From: Pestalotiopsis fici W106-1
Taxonomy: Eukaryota; Ascomycota; Sordariomycetes; Amphisphaeriales; Sporocadaceae
Assembly: GCF_000516985.1 (NCBI RefSeq)
Contig: NW_006917093.1
Coordinates: 2,046,001 to 2,110,000 of the forward strand
DNA: 64,000 bases
Direction: 5' to 3'
The notes beneath the pieces were generated by a model. The model was given only the letters and a program-made list of their open reading frames with translations, did no database searches and was not told the origin of the DNA. Shown here in pieces: positions 10,893-20,440 of this stretch. The position numbers and the translations under genes are program-made. How positions within the stretch are numbered: position 1 is the stretch's first letter; each line of letters starts with the position of its first letter.

Positions 10893-13448
10893 CTAGAAGT
10901 ATTTCTCTATAGCCCCTTGCTTAACCAACTCCTTGACCAATTTTTTCATCCACTTATCAAGCTTCATGTTTTCCATTTGAACCTTCCATTCTGCATTGGC
11001 TTCCTCCCACATCACCCTCCACGGGGCCATCTTTGCCATTTCTTCCAGCTTTGCGTTCAGCTTATCCAACTCTGCCTGCGCCTTTCCCCATGACTCGATC
11101 TCCGCTGGTGTCACAGGCTCTGGATTTTGGGGGTCCATCTTCTTCATCGTCTCCTCCAACGTCGAAATTACCTTAAGCGCCTTTGCCTCTATGCGTGTCC
11201 GTGCCTTGTCGTCTTCCGCGAACTTATGCTGCACGAACATCTGAATCGTGACAACGCTCACAGCTTCGCCCCACCATTGCCTGTAGTAAATATGTTCTTC
11301 TGCTTTCACGTGCTCCATATAGGCCTGGAGCCCAAAAATCCATCGTCTCAGGGTGTCGTCCATCTCAATTAGGCACACTGGCGTTTCAAAAAACCAAAGG
11401 GAGTACTCATAGTCCCACTTGGTCTCTTGTAAAAAGGCCCTGCAAACCTTAGACCGAGTTGTGATACCTGCAGCAATCCTAAAGTGTCTTCGCTTCAACA
11501 TGAAGTATTCAAGCGTTCCCTTCAGGTGTTCAAGCCGAGGGTCCTCCTCCTCCTCCTCATCATCATCATCATCCTCCTCCTCCTCCTCATCCTGCCGCTG
11601 CTCTCCCTCTCCCTCGTTCTCTTCCTCGGATCGTCTCTTCTCTTCTTGAAGCCACTGCATATACTCACACACGGCTGCGACATGCCTGAGAAGGTCGATA
11701 CACTGACCGAGCTCGGGATCTGCCTTGATAGAGTACAGGTCTCGGATCTCGTCCCTAAATTTTCCATATGACGAGCTTGCCGGTCTCAAGTCGATATCTA
11801 GGCCGTCTCGACTCGGGTCCTCCCATCGCGCGGCTAGGAACTTGTGGAAGCGGATTTTGAGCATTTCATTCTTCTCGAAATATCGATCAAAATTAGCGAC
11901 GTCTCTGTGCAGCTTCTTGATCAACGACTGGTTGTGTCCTTTCCATTTTTTGATTCGTGCGCTGATTTCTTCCTCCGCCCGCCAGTGCATGTCGGAGAAC
12001 CATTCTAGCTCGTCGAACCACTCGCGTTCTGTCTCGTCTGTCTCGTCTGTATCCTCCCACACGTCCGTCATTTCCACATCCGAGTCCTCGTGTTCACTCT
12101 GGTCCATCGCTTCCGCCTTCTTTGCTGCTGCCTTTTCAGCAGCAGCCTTTTCAGCAGCAGCCTTTTCAGCAGCAGCCTTTTCAGCAGCAGTCTTTTCAGC
12201 AGCAGCCTTTTCAGCAGCAGCCTTTTCAGCAGCAGCCTTTTCAGCAGCAGCTTTCTCAGCCTCCAGTCGTTTGAGCTCCTCTTGCTCCTTTGCCTTCTCT
12301 TCTGCGGACTTACTGCGCTCCTTTATTTCGTCCTCACGAAGCCATCGACCATTAGGTGCCCTCACGTCCAAATCCCACTCAGCCTTCATGACATGCGTGA
12401 CCTGGGGGGCCTTCAAGTGAGCAGTTGGGTCGAACCGGCATCTGACACCGGCGCTGTTGCACTTGGCACAACTTTTGGCCCGACTGCCTTTCTTGCACTC
12501 GACCCCCAGGCGTTTGCATCGTTCGCATCGCAACGCGGCATCTGCCCTTTTGGTGGGGGGAGGGGCGTCATCCCCCTTCGTGGTCCGAACGGCGCCACCC
12601 TTGAGGAGCGCTTCTTGAGCCTGGGCCAAGCTGGCAAAGTACCGGGCGCCCGTGGGAGCTGGGAGCTTCGGGTCCCGCGTCGCTTCTGTGAGACGCTCCA
12701 ATGGCGGTTCGCCGGGCGCCTCTGCGCCGCCACTGGAAACAGCATATAGGTGCACTAGATCGGTTCCAACATCGTGGGGGTCAACAAAGGGCTCGGAGAT
12801 CAGGTTCTCGTGGCCGCTACGGCGATTTAAGCGTTCCTGGCAACTCCCGTGAGGGAGACCTCGGACGCGGCACTTGCGGCCGTTCTTCTTGCAGTTTGAA
12901 CAGCCATCATCTTGCCACACCTCACAATTGGTTTCAACTTCCCCATGCTGACGGCATTCGTCACAGGCCACTTTCCCAACGCCCTCATACCAGTGCCAGG
13001 AACGTCCGCGGACGTACTCACGGACAGCCCAGTTGTTGGCCGGCAATGCAAGGGTCGTACAATTACGCCCATCACACTCGCCGCATTCCCCATCGCCGGC
13101 TGTGTCGCACGTCCCCTGGCCGGATGAGCCTCTGCAAAAGTCAGGCCAGTCAGCCGACCTACCAACGCGGCCGCGGCGTAGGAAGATTGCGCATCGATCG
13201 CAAACTGGATCATTCGGGTCTAGGAAGACCATTCTCCACCGCCACTGTACCACAACAGGTGCCCTTGAAAGAAATTCCCAAGCCACATCCGGGTTGTACT
13301 CGCGGAGGTATGGATTCAACCGTACATCTTCGATCAACTCGGGTGTGGGACTGGAGAATCTCTTGCTCAATCCTTTCAGATATTCCAAGCGCGACACAGC
13401 TGCTGAGGTGTGCGTTCCACTCAGACAGCGGTCTTGTTGGTGTGCCAT
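10893..13448 (-). CDS. Protein with three cysteine clusters and a long AAAEK helical repeat, function unknown
   Basis: A single uninterrupted frame encodes 851 residues from the ATG at 13448 (MAHQQDRCL). The frame stays open to an ATG 31 codons upstream, but that leader is Ser/Gln/Asn-rich and looks untranslated. The N-terminal half has three cysteine-rich clusters. The third, beginning CERCKRLGVECKKG and ending CAKCNSAGVRC, fits CX2CX6CX8CX2CX6C, the spacing of a fungal Zn2Cys6 domain. The second (CDEC...C...CSNCKKNGRKC) is similar with longer spacing, and the first is looser. A charged helix with nine AAAEK-type units follows, then acidic stretches (runs of D and E) and a C-terminal half rich in W, R, K and E suggesting coiled coils. 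No fungal_trans domain is evident. A nuclear or DNA/RNA-associated role is possible, but I do not recognise the family. The stop is at the F-terminal end, EKYF. Confidence 0.75.
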   Translation of the reverse strand: MAHQQDRCLSGTHTSAAVSRLEYLKGLSKRFSSPTPELIEDVRLNPYLREYNPDVAWEFLSRAPVVVQWRWRMVFLDPNDPVCDRCAIFLRRGRVGRSADWPDFCRGSSGQGTCDTAGDGECGECDGRNCTTLALPANNWAVREYVRGRSWHWYEGVGKVACDECRQHGEVETNCEVWQDDGCSNCKKNGRKCRVRGLPHGSCQERLNRRSGHENLISEPFVDPHDVGTDLVHLYAVSSGGAEAPGEPPLERLTEATRDPKLPAPTGARYFASLAQAQEALLKGGAVRTTKGDDAPPPTKRADAALRCERCKRLGVECKKGSRAKSCAKCNSAGVRCRFDPTAHLKAPQVTHVMKAEWDLDVRAPNGRWLREDEIKERSKSAEEKAKEQEELKRLEAEKAAAEKAAAEKAAAEKAAAEKTAAEKAAAEKAAAEKAAAEKAAAKKAEAMDQSEHEDSDVEMTDVWEDTDETDETEREWFDELEWFSDMHWRAEEEISARIKKWKGHNQSLIKKLHRDVANFDRYFEKNEMLKIRFHKFLAARWEDPSRDGLDIDLRPASSSYGKFRDEIRDLYSIKADPELGQCIDLLRHVAAVCEYMQWLQEEKRRSEEENEGEGEQRQDEEEEEDDDDDEEEEEDPRLEHLKGTLEYFMLKRRHFRIAAGITTRSKVCRAFLQETKWDYEYSLWFFETPVCLIEMDDTLRRWIFGLQAYMEHVKAEEHIYYRQWWGEAVSVVTIQMFVQHKFAEDDKARTRIEAKALKVISTLEETMKKMDPQNPEPVTPAEIESWGKAQAELDKLNAKLEEMAKMAPWRVMWEEANAEWKVQMENMKLDKWMKKLVKELVKQGAIEKYF
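12121..12258 (-). repeat. 15-bp tandem repeat encoding (AAAEK)n
   Basis: About nine copies of a 15-bp unit (plus strand ttttcagcagcagcc) lie inside the cysteine-cluster gene. One unit has an Ala-to-Thr change (TAAEK) and the last is AAAKK. The unit is a rotation of EAAAK, which is known to form rigid helices. The near identity of the DNA units points to recent expansion. Confidence 0.9.
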
Positions 13449-13812
13449 GGTGAAGTAAGTCGGAGTTTGTAAAGATGAAATCGATAAAAAGGGTGAAATA
13501 TTCTTGCTTTGGTTGATTCTTTGGTTTCTTGCTTGTATCACTCTTTTCTCTCTCTCACACAGAATTATTGGAACTTCAGGGTCTTAAATAGGATTCTACC
13601 GAGATGTGCGAAATATGAGAGAAGCTTTCATAACCTGCAGGATAATGTATTGTATCAATACAACAACAATGTACAGTGTTTTCCAAGACAAAGCGATTGC
13701 TCGAGCGCTAGGATAAAGACTTTGTCAAACACAACTATAGAATTGTTTATAGAGCAAGAAAGCTGAAAGGAAAGTATGAAACAAGGATATGAGCAGACCC
13801 TCCTACGTATTG
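13449..13812. other. Intergenic, 364 bp: promoter side of the cysteine-cluster gene and 3' side of the peptidase
   Basis: A TC-rich tract lies at about 13540-13560, upstream of the minus-strand start at 13448. The rest is AT-rich and I see no other structure in it. Confidence 0.4.
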
Positions 13813-15195
13813 TCATGCTAGGAAATCACATACAGCCCCGGCCAGAACCTTTGTGACCTGGACAAACTCGCTGATTGAGGCGGACTCGTTGACTGCAGCC
13901 ACTAGTAATTGCACAGTCTGGGTTAGGAAGAACCAAAGAGAAAGACTTGTGCAGAAGACTTACTGCTAAATGGACTACACCCGTAGGCATAGGCAGGGAT
14001 GCCAGCATAGCGATAATGCTTGCAGTCGGTGGCACCCATTGACGGAATTAGAGTTGCAGGATAGTCGGGGATAACTTGCTTTGCATTATGGGCAAGGTGT
14101 CCAATTATTGGATGGCTTATCGTCGAATAGCTGCTTGGATTGCTTGCCGCATCCTGTTTCTCGATTTCTATCGTGGCCTTGGTGTGGTTCTGGGCAAGGG
14201 CATGGATGAGCTCCAAAACTTCTTCGGCGGTAAGCCCAATAGGTAGCCGGATATCCAGCTCGAATGTGCAAAGTTCTGGAATCACATTAACCTTGACGCC
14301 GCCCCTGATGGTACCAACATTCACAGTTGGACGTGCGATTATGGTAGATGTGCCTTCTCCCATGGCCCGGTCGACAGCTTTCAAGACCTCTGGGTCAGTC
14401 AAATGGCGTGCAATGTCGGGCAGAGTGTCGACTTCCATGGATGTTACGGCTTCTGTCACTTCGCTTAGAAAGCTTGCAGCAGTACGAATAGCCCCCTTGC
14501 TGTATGCCAAGGTCAGACAAGATGAAATTCGAGATTAATGTCCGTACTGACCTGAGATTTGGATAGGCGCCGTGGCCTCCCTTGGTCCTGACGGTGGCAG
14601 TCAATCTCAGTGTCCCCTTTTCGGAGAATCGGATCGTCCTGCCCGTGGGCTCGGCTGTGAGCATTACATCGCCACCCCATCTCGCCTTGTCTTCCTGGAG
14701 GAGGTATCTAGTTCCCCATGCGCCACCAGTCTCCTCGTCCGAAACCATGCACAAAGCCACAGTGCCTTTGAGATGCTTTCTTTGTTCATAGAGGTGCTGA
14801 TAAGCTATCACCATAGAAGCGGTGCCGCTCTTCATGTCGACAACGCCCCGGCCATGAATGCGCCCGTCCGCAATATCGCCAGACCACGGGTCCCTCTGCC
14901 AACCTCCAGCGCTGAGGTCGACGGGAAAGACATCCATATGCCCATTCAATACGACACGCGGACCCGGACCGCTTCCGCCTTCGAACTCGCTCACAATATT
15001 TGGCTGACCCTGCTTGGGAGAGATCAGCTTGTGATGAATACCCTTGCTTGTTAAATAGTTTGCCAACACAGCGGCTGCTGCAGTAGTTTCTCCTGGCGGA
15101 TTCGGTGAAGCTGCTCTCACGAGTGCTTGAAGCATACGAATTCCGTCATCTCTTTGAGACTCAATGGAGTCGATCATGTCTTGCTTGATACCCAT
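13813..15195 (-). CDS. M20 family metallopeptidase / acetylornithine deacetylase-like hydrolase
   Basis: Exons (minus): 15195-14552, 14499-13964, 13901-13813, giving 422 residues. The predicted metal site is at GHMDVFP (H86, D88), GRGVVDMKSG (D120), SDEETGG (E154/E155) and TAEPTG (E182), in the usual order of the M20 (ArgE/DapE/ACY1/CPG2) fold. The lid/dimerisation domain is in the middle (TKGGHGAYPN...). The C-terminus has MGATDCKHYR and YGCSPFSMAAVNES. In many M20 enzymes the last metal-binding His lies in a segment like MHxxNE, and here that position reads MAAVNE. The likely reaction is hydrolysis of an N-acyl or peptide amide bond. There is no signal peptide, so it is probably cytosolic. 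Both introns are GT-AG and restore the frame exactly. The substrate cannot be told from sequence. Confidence 0.9.
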
Positions 15196-15642
15196 GATCC
15201 GGCAAATTTCGAATCTCTTGAGTGTTGTGAAGGTGGCAACAGTGGTGAGCTCGAGTAGTATGCTCAGCGACGTCTCAATAAGAGGGATTCAAGGAGTCGA
15301 TTCTTTATACTCGTATGCATTGGAATGAAGATATCTCCGAGTCATTGGAGCCGCGCTTCATATTGCGCCATCTCGAGATACCGTGGTGTACCACGAGTTG
15401 GAGGAACCGTGTGCGGCTTCGGCTTCGGCCTCGGCCACGAGCCCGATCCCATCCCCCCACGTCCAAATTTTCAGATACGGGTCGACTCAGCGATATATCA
15501 TCTGCTTGACAAGGTCATACAAGACCACATTCAATACGAGGGCATACAATTTGTGTTCTTTGGTGTCGTACGGGTCTCATAAGGTGTAGAATTGTATCCG
15601 AACCAGTAACGTTAGAGCCGAGTTTCTTCCACGCCGCTCAAT
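15196..15642. other. Intergenic, 447 bp between peptidase start and glycosyltransferase stop
   Basis: It holds the upstream region of the minus-strand peptidase, with a short imperfect CGGCTTCGGCTTCGGCCTCG repeat near 15413-15435. No gene or RNA was seen. Confidence 0.4.
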
Positions 15643-16740
15643 TTAGCCCCAATCGGCATGCCGAATGTGATGATCTCCCCCAAGGACGAAGCAACCGCCC
15701 CCCTTCATGTGCGATGCAGCGTAGCATAAGCCCTCGGTCTCGATGCCGATCCAGCCATCTTGACTCCAGGTGGACCCGACAACATTATAGGTGGGAAAGA
15801 TGAGCCCTTTTCTGACCAGGTCCGAGCGAATATACAGCAGCGTTCCTCCGGTGCTGTCCAGAGGTATCAAATCGTTATCGCCCGTGCCCTTGATGATCTC
15901 GTCGGCGTAGCGTCTTGATCCAACAAGTTCTCGCAGGGCGTCCTGCCTTGCCTCGTCGTCCACTGGACCCAGCAGTTGCGCCTTGTCCCTGTCAATCACC
16001 CAGGCATTCTTGTCGTAGCTCTCAATCAAGTGCTGCTGACACCGAGTGGTCAGGACACCAACATCGTCGCGCGCAGTTGTGTGCGACAGCATTGTCTGTA
16101 GGATTCCGTTTGAGAACTCGACCACGTCTGCATCCACCCAAAAAATGTGCTTTTCGTCTTCCAGAGTGCGCAGTGTGAGATAATTCCTCAATGCGGCGAT
16201 CCAGGCCCGGCGCTCGCGTTGCACGACGGGATTGTGCCTTTCTTGATAGGAAAACTTGGGCCCGTCGTCTTGCTGGTAGAAGAGTACTGTTCGGGCAAAT
16301 GGGAGCTCAGACGATGCCATTTTCATCTCGGCAAACTCGTCTTGCGACGTTGTCATGAAGCCCAGAGTGACATTGGTGAAATCCAGCCCCGTCGAGACCA
16401 AGAGATCCAAAAAGTCATAAATAGATCGATCCGTCGAGCGAAAATCGTGGCTCCAGGAAGATCGATCCTTGTTGAGGACCAAGATTAGGATTTCAGGCTC
16501 AATGTCGGCCATCTTGCGCTCAAAGTATTCGACTCCATCGCTGAGAACCCGGCTACGATAGTATAGCACTGGCTCGGCTGGTGTGGTTGGCTGGGCATAC
16601 CGATGTTGCGGACTCCATAGGCACGATAATAGGGTCTTACAGGAGTAGGAACGTCGTCGGGGCTCTAATGTTGAGACTAGAAGAAAAACGAACAGAGCGA
16701 CGGCACCAAACACAAGATACCTGTTCTGAATGAGCCTCAT
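15643..16740 (-). CDS. Mannosyltransferase of the Anp1/Mnn9/Van1 type (GT62), Golgi type II membrane protein
   Basis: One exon encodes 365 residues. Residues 8-24 form a single hydrophobic segment after a short basic N-terminus, a type II signal anchor. The lumenal part contains ILVLNKDRSSWSHDF, TLGFMTTSQDEFAEM, RRAWIAALRNYLTLRTL and the DXD-type site FWVDADVVEFS (D203, D205), which matches the Anp1 family (PF03452), where the motif binds a metal and GDP-mannose. A second conserved block is DDVGVLTTRC, and GLCYAASHMKGGG is near the end. Family members build the alpha-1,6 mannan backbone of fungal N-glycans in the cis-Golgi. Which paralogue this is (ANP1, MNN9 or VAN1 role, or a lineage-specific one) is not clear. 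The sequence is more divergent than a core subunit would be. Confidence 0.85.
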   Translation of the reverse strand: MRLIQNRYLVFGAVALFVFLLVSTLEPRRRSYSCKTLLSCLWSPQHRYAQPTTPAEPVLYYRSRVLSDGVEYFERKMADIEPEILILVLNKDRSSWSHDFRSTDRSIYDFLDLLVSTGLDFTNVTLGFMTTSQDEFAEMKMASSELPFARTVLFYQQDDGPKFSYQERHNPVVQRERRAWIAALRNYLTLRTLEDEKHIFWVDADVVEFSNGILQTMLSHTTARDDVGVLTTRCQQHLIESYDKNAWVIDRDKAQLLGPVDDEARQDALRELVGSRRYADEIIKGTGDNDLIPLDSTGGTLLYIRSDLVRKGLIFPTYNVVGSTWSQDGWIGIETEGLCYAASHMKGGGCFVLGGDHHIRHADWG

Positions 16741-18017
16741 CTCTCTGGATTGGCGTCCTAGGACTGCCCGAAGATAGAGGAATGGGCAATTTCTGAAAGA
16801 ACACGCGTTTACTCAGACAGACAGAACGGCTGCAGAGAGACTGGCAAGAACACGGTACGGCGCAATAGTGACTACATTATCGGACGGGACATTTTTGTTA
16901 TCAGAAGGAGCAGCTGCTCAGCGGCGCGACCCCCCTGCTAATCAATGTGCCAACATTGCTTCTTTGGATTACCGTGTCGCATCCAACAAGGAACAATGTC
17001 TTGGCAGGAATTGCAGGTCCCATCAAATTCCCCTGGCAAACAAAGAGCTGGAGCGTCGGTTTGTCGGCTGCCTTGGACAGGTCCAGTTTTCATCTCCAGT
17101 GTCTCGGCGTTTCTTGTGGGGATGATCATTGCCATTGTTATCATGCCAAGACAGAAGCGGATTATCTGGGCAAATTCCCATTCCTTTTGTGCTGCGGCTT
17201 ACTCCGTAGACTGGTTAATGCACAAATCTCTCCAATCTGACCGCTGACGTAGATGGGTAGATGATCAACACCTAGGTAACTAATTGCGCGCCAGGATACA
17301 ATATATGTAGTACTAGGTGATTAGTATAATATGATCCACCTTTCGCAGGCGCACCGATTTTGTCGTGATCGTGGGGCCGATGAAGCGGCGTCTTTATGGC
17401 CGGAGCCTACGGATAGTACGAGCTAACGTAGAGGCGGCATGTTGCAATTGATTTTTTTTCAGCAACGAGTTGACAGAATTAAAAGAAAATCTATACAACT
17501 AGTAGAAATGCGCGAGCATACATGACAATTTCTACTCGCATCATCTTGATATACTTAGACACTCTGTCCAAGCTAACTTAGAACACAACGAATGATTGCG
17601 GCTGAAAGAAAGAAATGGGTTTTAGTGGTCGCCGCTTGTCAAACTTGCCGCCAATCAGCAGTATGCACAAGTGCTGGCTAGCGCAAGGATTGTGTTGTAG
17701 TATTGTTTATCTTGGCATTTTAATGATTCTTCTTGATTTTCTTCTTCGAAGAAAGAAGTGAAGAATGTTTAACTTATAAGCGAAGTTTGCTTTGGTTTAC
17801 TCGATAACGCCTCGGTACATTTTCTGATAAACTGGTGAAGGGATATGACAACTTCCAGACAATCGTGAGCGCGGCAGTATGGTCTATCAACAGGTGCAGG
17901 CCTCTAACCACCAAATCCACCTTTGTAAAATCCCCGTCGAGATGCTCAGAGACTAAGCGAGACCCTGAATCTCAAACATTGCGGATTGGGAACTCCTTCC
18001 TTTTAACCCAAGTCTTT
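16741..18017. other. Intergenic, about 1.3 kb, no gene supported
   Basis: It contains AT-rich stretches (17440-17530 and 17690-17770) and several short open frames of up to 134 codons that overlap the 3' end of the acetyltransferase in antisense. It presumably holds the promoter of the glycosyltransferase and the 3' region of the acetyltransferase. Confidence 0.4.
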
Positions 18018-18779
18018 TCATACAAGGTTCTTTTCAAACACACGATACTCGCAGGTGCCCCGGAGCAAAGGCGCAAGTTGCGGGTAGTCGTCCTGAAAGA
18101 CACCGAGCTTGACCACGACGTATCCCATGCGCTCGTACCACGCCTGCAACCTCTTCTTGAAGACATGTTCAACGTTGCTCTTGGGCACGAGAAGCTCCAG
18201 ACGCATCACTTCCGATCCCAGAGAGGAGCGGCAGTGTGACTCGGCAAAGGCGACCATGTCCCGGCCCAGGCCACTGCCGCGGTACAGCGGATCAATGGCA
18301 AACATGCCGAGCTCGCCCGTCCTGTTGGGCAGGGTCTGGATCCTCATGCAGCCGATTGCACTGGTCGCTTCCGGCGACGATGGAGATGAAGACGACAAGT
18401 CCGAGGGCGCAGATGTCGGGGTCTTGAGATGGGCAACAGCGAGCTGTCCGGCACGCATAACGTCCACCATCTCCTCGGTGCTGACGCGCTGGTATCCCTC
18501 GACAAAAATGTCGCCCTCCGTCTCGCCGTAGACGAGATTGACAATGTCGCGCAGCCGCTCCACCAGGGCCGTGTCGTTGGCGGCCGTGGGAGGTGCCATA
18601 TGAATGCCAATGTCCGACTTCGGCTTCGGGGTGGACCGCAAGTCCTCCGGAGCCGGGGTCGCCGTGGATGCCGGGACTGTGGTTTCGGAGATGATCCCCA
18701 GTGTGCTGTGTGGATTTATTGGCATTATGTGTAAGATATTATGATTTCGTCGGTGTTGGTGCCATTCAACACGGATCAA
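18018..18779 (-). CDS. GNAT-family N-acetyltransferase
   Basis: One exon of up to 253 residues. The acetyl-CoA motif A is clear: ELGMFAIDPLYRGSGLGRDM (about 156-175) with R167-G-S-G-L-G in the Q/RxxGxG/A position. It is followed by a conserved helix and a C-terminal beta strand with WYERMGYVVV, typical of GNAT motif B. The N-terminal block ALVERLRDIVNLVYGETEGD (71-90) begins the fold. The first 60 residues are Pro/Ser/Thr-rich and lie outside the fold, so translation may start at the second ATG (codon 19) or at Met61, and the true start is undecided. A short Ser-rich insert (residues about 121-141) interrupts the domain. The substrate is unknown. It is probably cytosolic. Confidence 0.8.
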   Translation of the reverse strand: MIRVEWHQHRRNHNILHIMPINPHSTLGIISETTVPASTATPAPEDLRSTPKPKSDIGIHMAPPTAANDTALVERLRDIVNLVYGETEGDIFVEGYQRVSTEEMVDVMRAGQLAVAHLKTPTSAPSDLSSSSPSSPEATSAIGCMRIQTLPNRTGELGMFAIDPLYRGSGLGRDMVAFAESHCRSSLGSEVMRLELLVPKSNVEHVFKKRLQAWYERMGYVVVKLGVFQDDYPQLAPLLRGTCEYRVFEKNLV

Positions 18780-19438
18780 AAGAAATATTATGCGACTCTA
18801 AATAATATAGGAAATAAGGGAGTTAGTCACTCTTGTGGGTCTTGCTTTATTTAGTGTTCCCTCGCGTCGTTGCACGATACAAATCTGTGCCAGAATTATG
18901 TTCCTTGTCATTGAGCGGCATATGCTATTAGCTATAATTACCAGGTAAGCACCCGTTGTACTCTGAATAATGCATTCTGGTAGGTAGAATTTGAGCAGTA
19001 TGCAAACAGAAATTGATAACACGTAGACCACCATTGACATAAACAAGTCTGATTATACTTTTTATGCAAGTGTTGCAAAGTTTTAAATCCGAAAACACAC
19101 TATCTACTTTGGCCCAGCCCGTATATCCGAGGCAAATGTGATGCCGTTTGGTCATAACAAACTCAAGAGGTAGACGCGATCATGATGCGAATAGAAATCA
19201 TGTATTGACGTTGTAATTAAGGTTTTTCTATATCCAGAGTGCGCCAGATTTTTCTATTATCACAGCTCTGCGTCTTCAACATCCCCAGAATTCGTCAGGC
19301 TAATTGTGTTTTGGGGTTTTCTGAGCACCGATAAGCTTGTCTGTCGACCTCGACTTTTCTTCTCCTCTTGATTATGGTGACAGTAGAGTGTACAAAAAGG
19401 ATGGGAAGGTGACTTGTGTGCGTATGTGATGGCAAAGA
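18780..19438. other. Intergenic, about 660 bp, AT-rich
   Basis: It is between the start of the acetyltransferase and the stop of the secreted Ser/Gly-rich protein, both on the minus strand. No gene, repeat or RNA feature was seen. Confidence 0.4.
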
Positions 19439-20440
19439 TCACAGTACGGCGACAGCGACGGCCAAACCGGCAGCGGCAATGATACCGGCGGCAAAGCCAG
19501 TCTCGCGAGCTGCAGCGGCAGTGGCGTAGGTGGGCTTGGCACTGTCGGTCGCGGTGCTGCTGCTGTAGTCGAAGCCAGTGACGGTGGGCTCGGCACCTGC
19601 TGCGGCGGAGGGGGTCTCCTCGGCACCGGCACCAGCACCGGCATCAGCACCAGAGTCGGATGAGTCGGCACCAGAGCCAGACGACTCATCAGATCCAGAT
19701 CCAGACGTAGATCCCGAGGACTCATCGGATCCTGAGGAAGACTCGTCAGATCCCGATCCAGAGGTTGAACCGGAAGATTCATCAGAGCCAGAGCTCGAAC
19801 CGGAGGACTCGTCAGACCCAGATCCAGAAGACTCATCCGAGCCAGATCCGGAAGACTCATCAGAACCAGATCCGGAGGACTCGTCCGAGCCAGATGAAGA
19901 ATCATCTCCAGACTCCGAGCCTGAGGAACCGGAAGAACCCGAAGATCCAGAAGACTCGCCAGAGCTAGAGCCAGAAGAGCCAGAGGAGCCAGAGCCAGAT
20001 GAGGCATAGCCAGTCTCCTCAGGAGCGCTCTCAGTCGAGGTAGGGTAAGGGGCAACAACAGCGGCAGTAGAGCAGACGGGGACGTCAGTAGCGTAGCCAG
20101 CAAGCTCGCTGCATCCAGTCAGGGCGCTGAGGAGCTCGGCGCTGTGCTGGCTGTACCAGCCCAGGACCTTGGAGGTGTAGGCCGTGTACTCGGCGGCCAG
20201 GGAGCCGGTAATGTCTGGGGTCTCGCAGGGGTCGTTGGGGACCGCGACGGTCAGGAGCTCCTTGGGCGGGTAGGGGATCTCGGTGTAGATGGGCAGGATC
20301 TGGCCGAGGGCCGTCACGCAGGCATCGTTGCCAGAGTCGGTCACGCGGGCCTCGACAAAGTCCCGGCGGGCAATGGGCATGAAGTTTGCCGATGCCGCGG
20401 CGGCAAAGGTGGCGACAGCGAGAGTCTGCTTGGTGTACAT
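19439..20440 (-). CDS. Secreted Ser/Gly/Asp-rich cell-surface protein, probable GPI anchor
   Basis: One exon encodes 333 residues from the ATG at 20440 (MYTKQTLAVATFAAAASANF). The frame is open 32 codons further upstream, but that leader is Lys/Glu-rich and would bury the signal peptide. Residues 1 to about 19 form a signal peptide. A globular part of about 110 residues has four to five cysteines (ACVTALGQILP, NDPCETPD, TGCSELAG, DVPVCS), suggesting two disulfides; its layout resembles fungal domains of unknown function such as DUF7735, an inference only. Then come about 120 residues of SGS/DESSGSGS repeats, expected to be extended and O-glycosylated. The C-terminus ends in a hydrophobic tail, GFAAGIIAAAGLAVAVAVL, typical of GPI attachment. 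Likely place: plasma membrane or cell wall. The acidic DE-S repeats could bind cations, but there is no direct evidence. Confidence 0.85.
   Translation of the reverse strand: MYTKQTLAVATFAAAASANFMPIARRDFVEARVTDSGNDACVTALGQILPIYTEIPYPPKELLTVAVPNDPCETPDITGSLAAEYTAYTSKVLGWYSQHSAELLSALTGCSELAGYATDVPVCSTAAVVAPYPTSTESAPEETGYASSGSGSSGSSGSSSGESSGSSGSSGSSGSESGDDSSSGSDESSGSGSDESSGSGSDESSGSGSDESSGSSSGSDESSGSTSGSGSDESSSGSDESSGSTSGSGSDESSGSGADSSDSGADAGAGAGAEETPSAAAGAEPTVTGFDYSSSTATDSAKPTYATAAAARETGFAAGIIAAAGLAVAVAVL
19690..19995 (-). repeat. Degenerate repeat encoding SGSDESSG units
   Basis: Plus-strand units such as gaggactcgtcagacccaga recur with third-position differences throughout this part of the secreted-protein gene. 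The repeat is older than the AAAEK array in the cysteine-cluster gene, because its units differ at silent positions. Confidence 0.75.

Noticed and set aside
11725..12749. Open frames of 219-231 codons on the plus strand
   Set aside because: They are antisense to the cysteine-cluster gene and consist mostly of the reverse reading of the 15-bp AAAEK repeat, giving Ser/Phe/Ala-rich low-complexity proteins.
19372..20103. Frames of 143-243 codons overlapping the secreted Ser/Gly/Asp-rich gene
   Set aside because: They are shadow frames of the repeat region (Pro/Asp/Glu- or Leu/Pro-rich) with no start context or domain.
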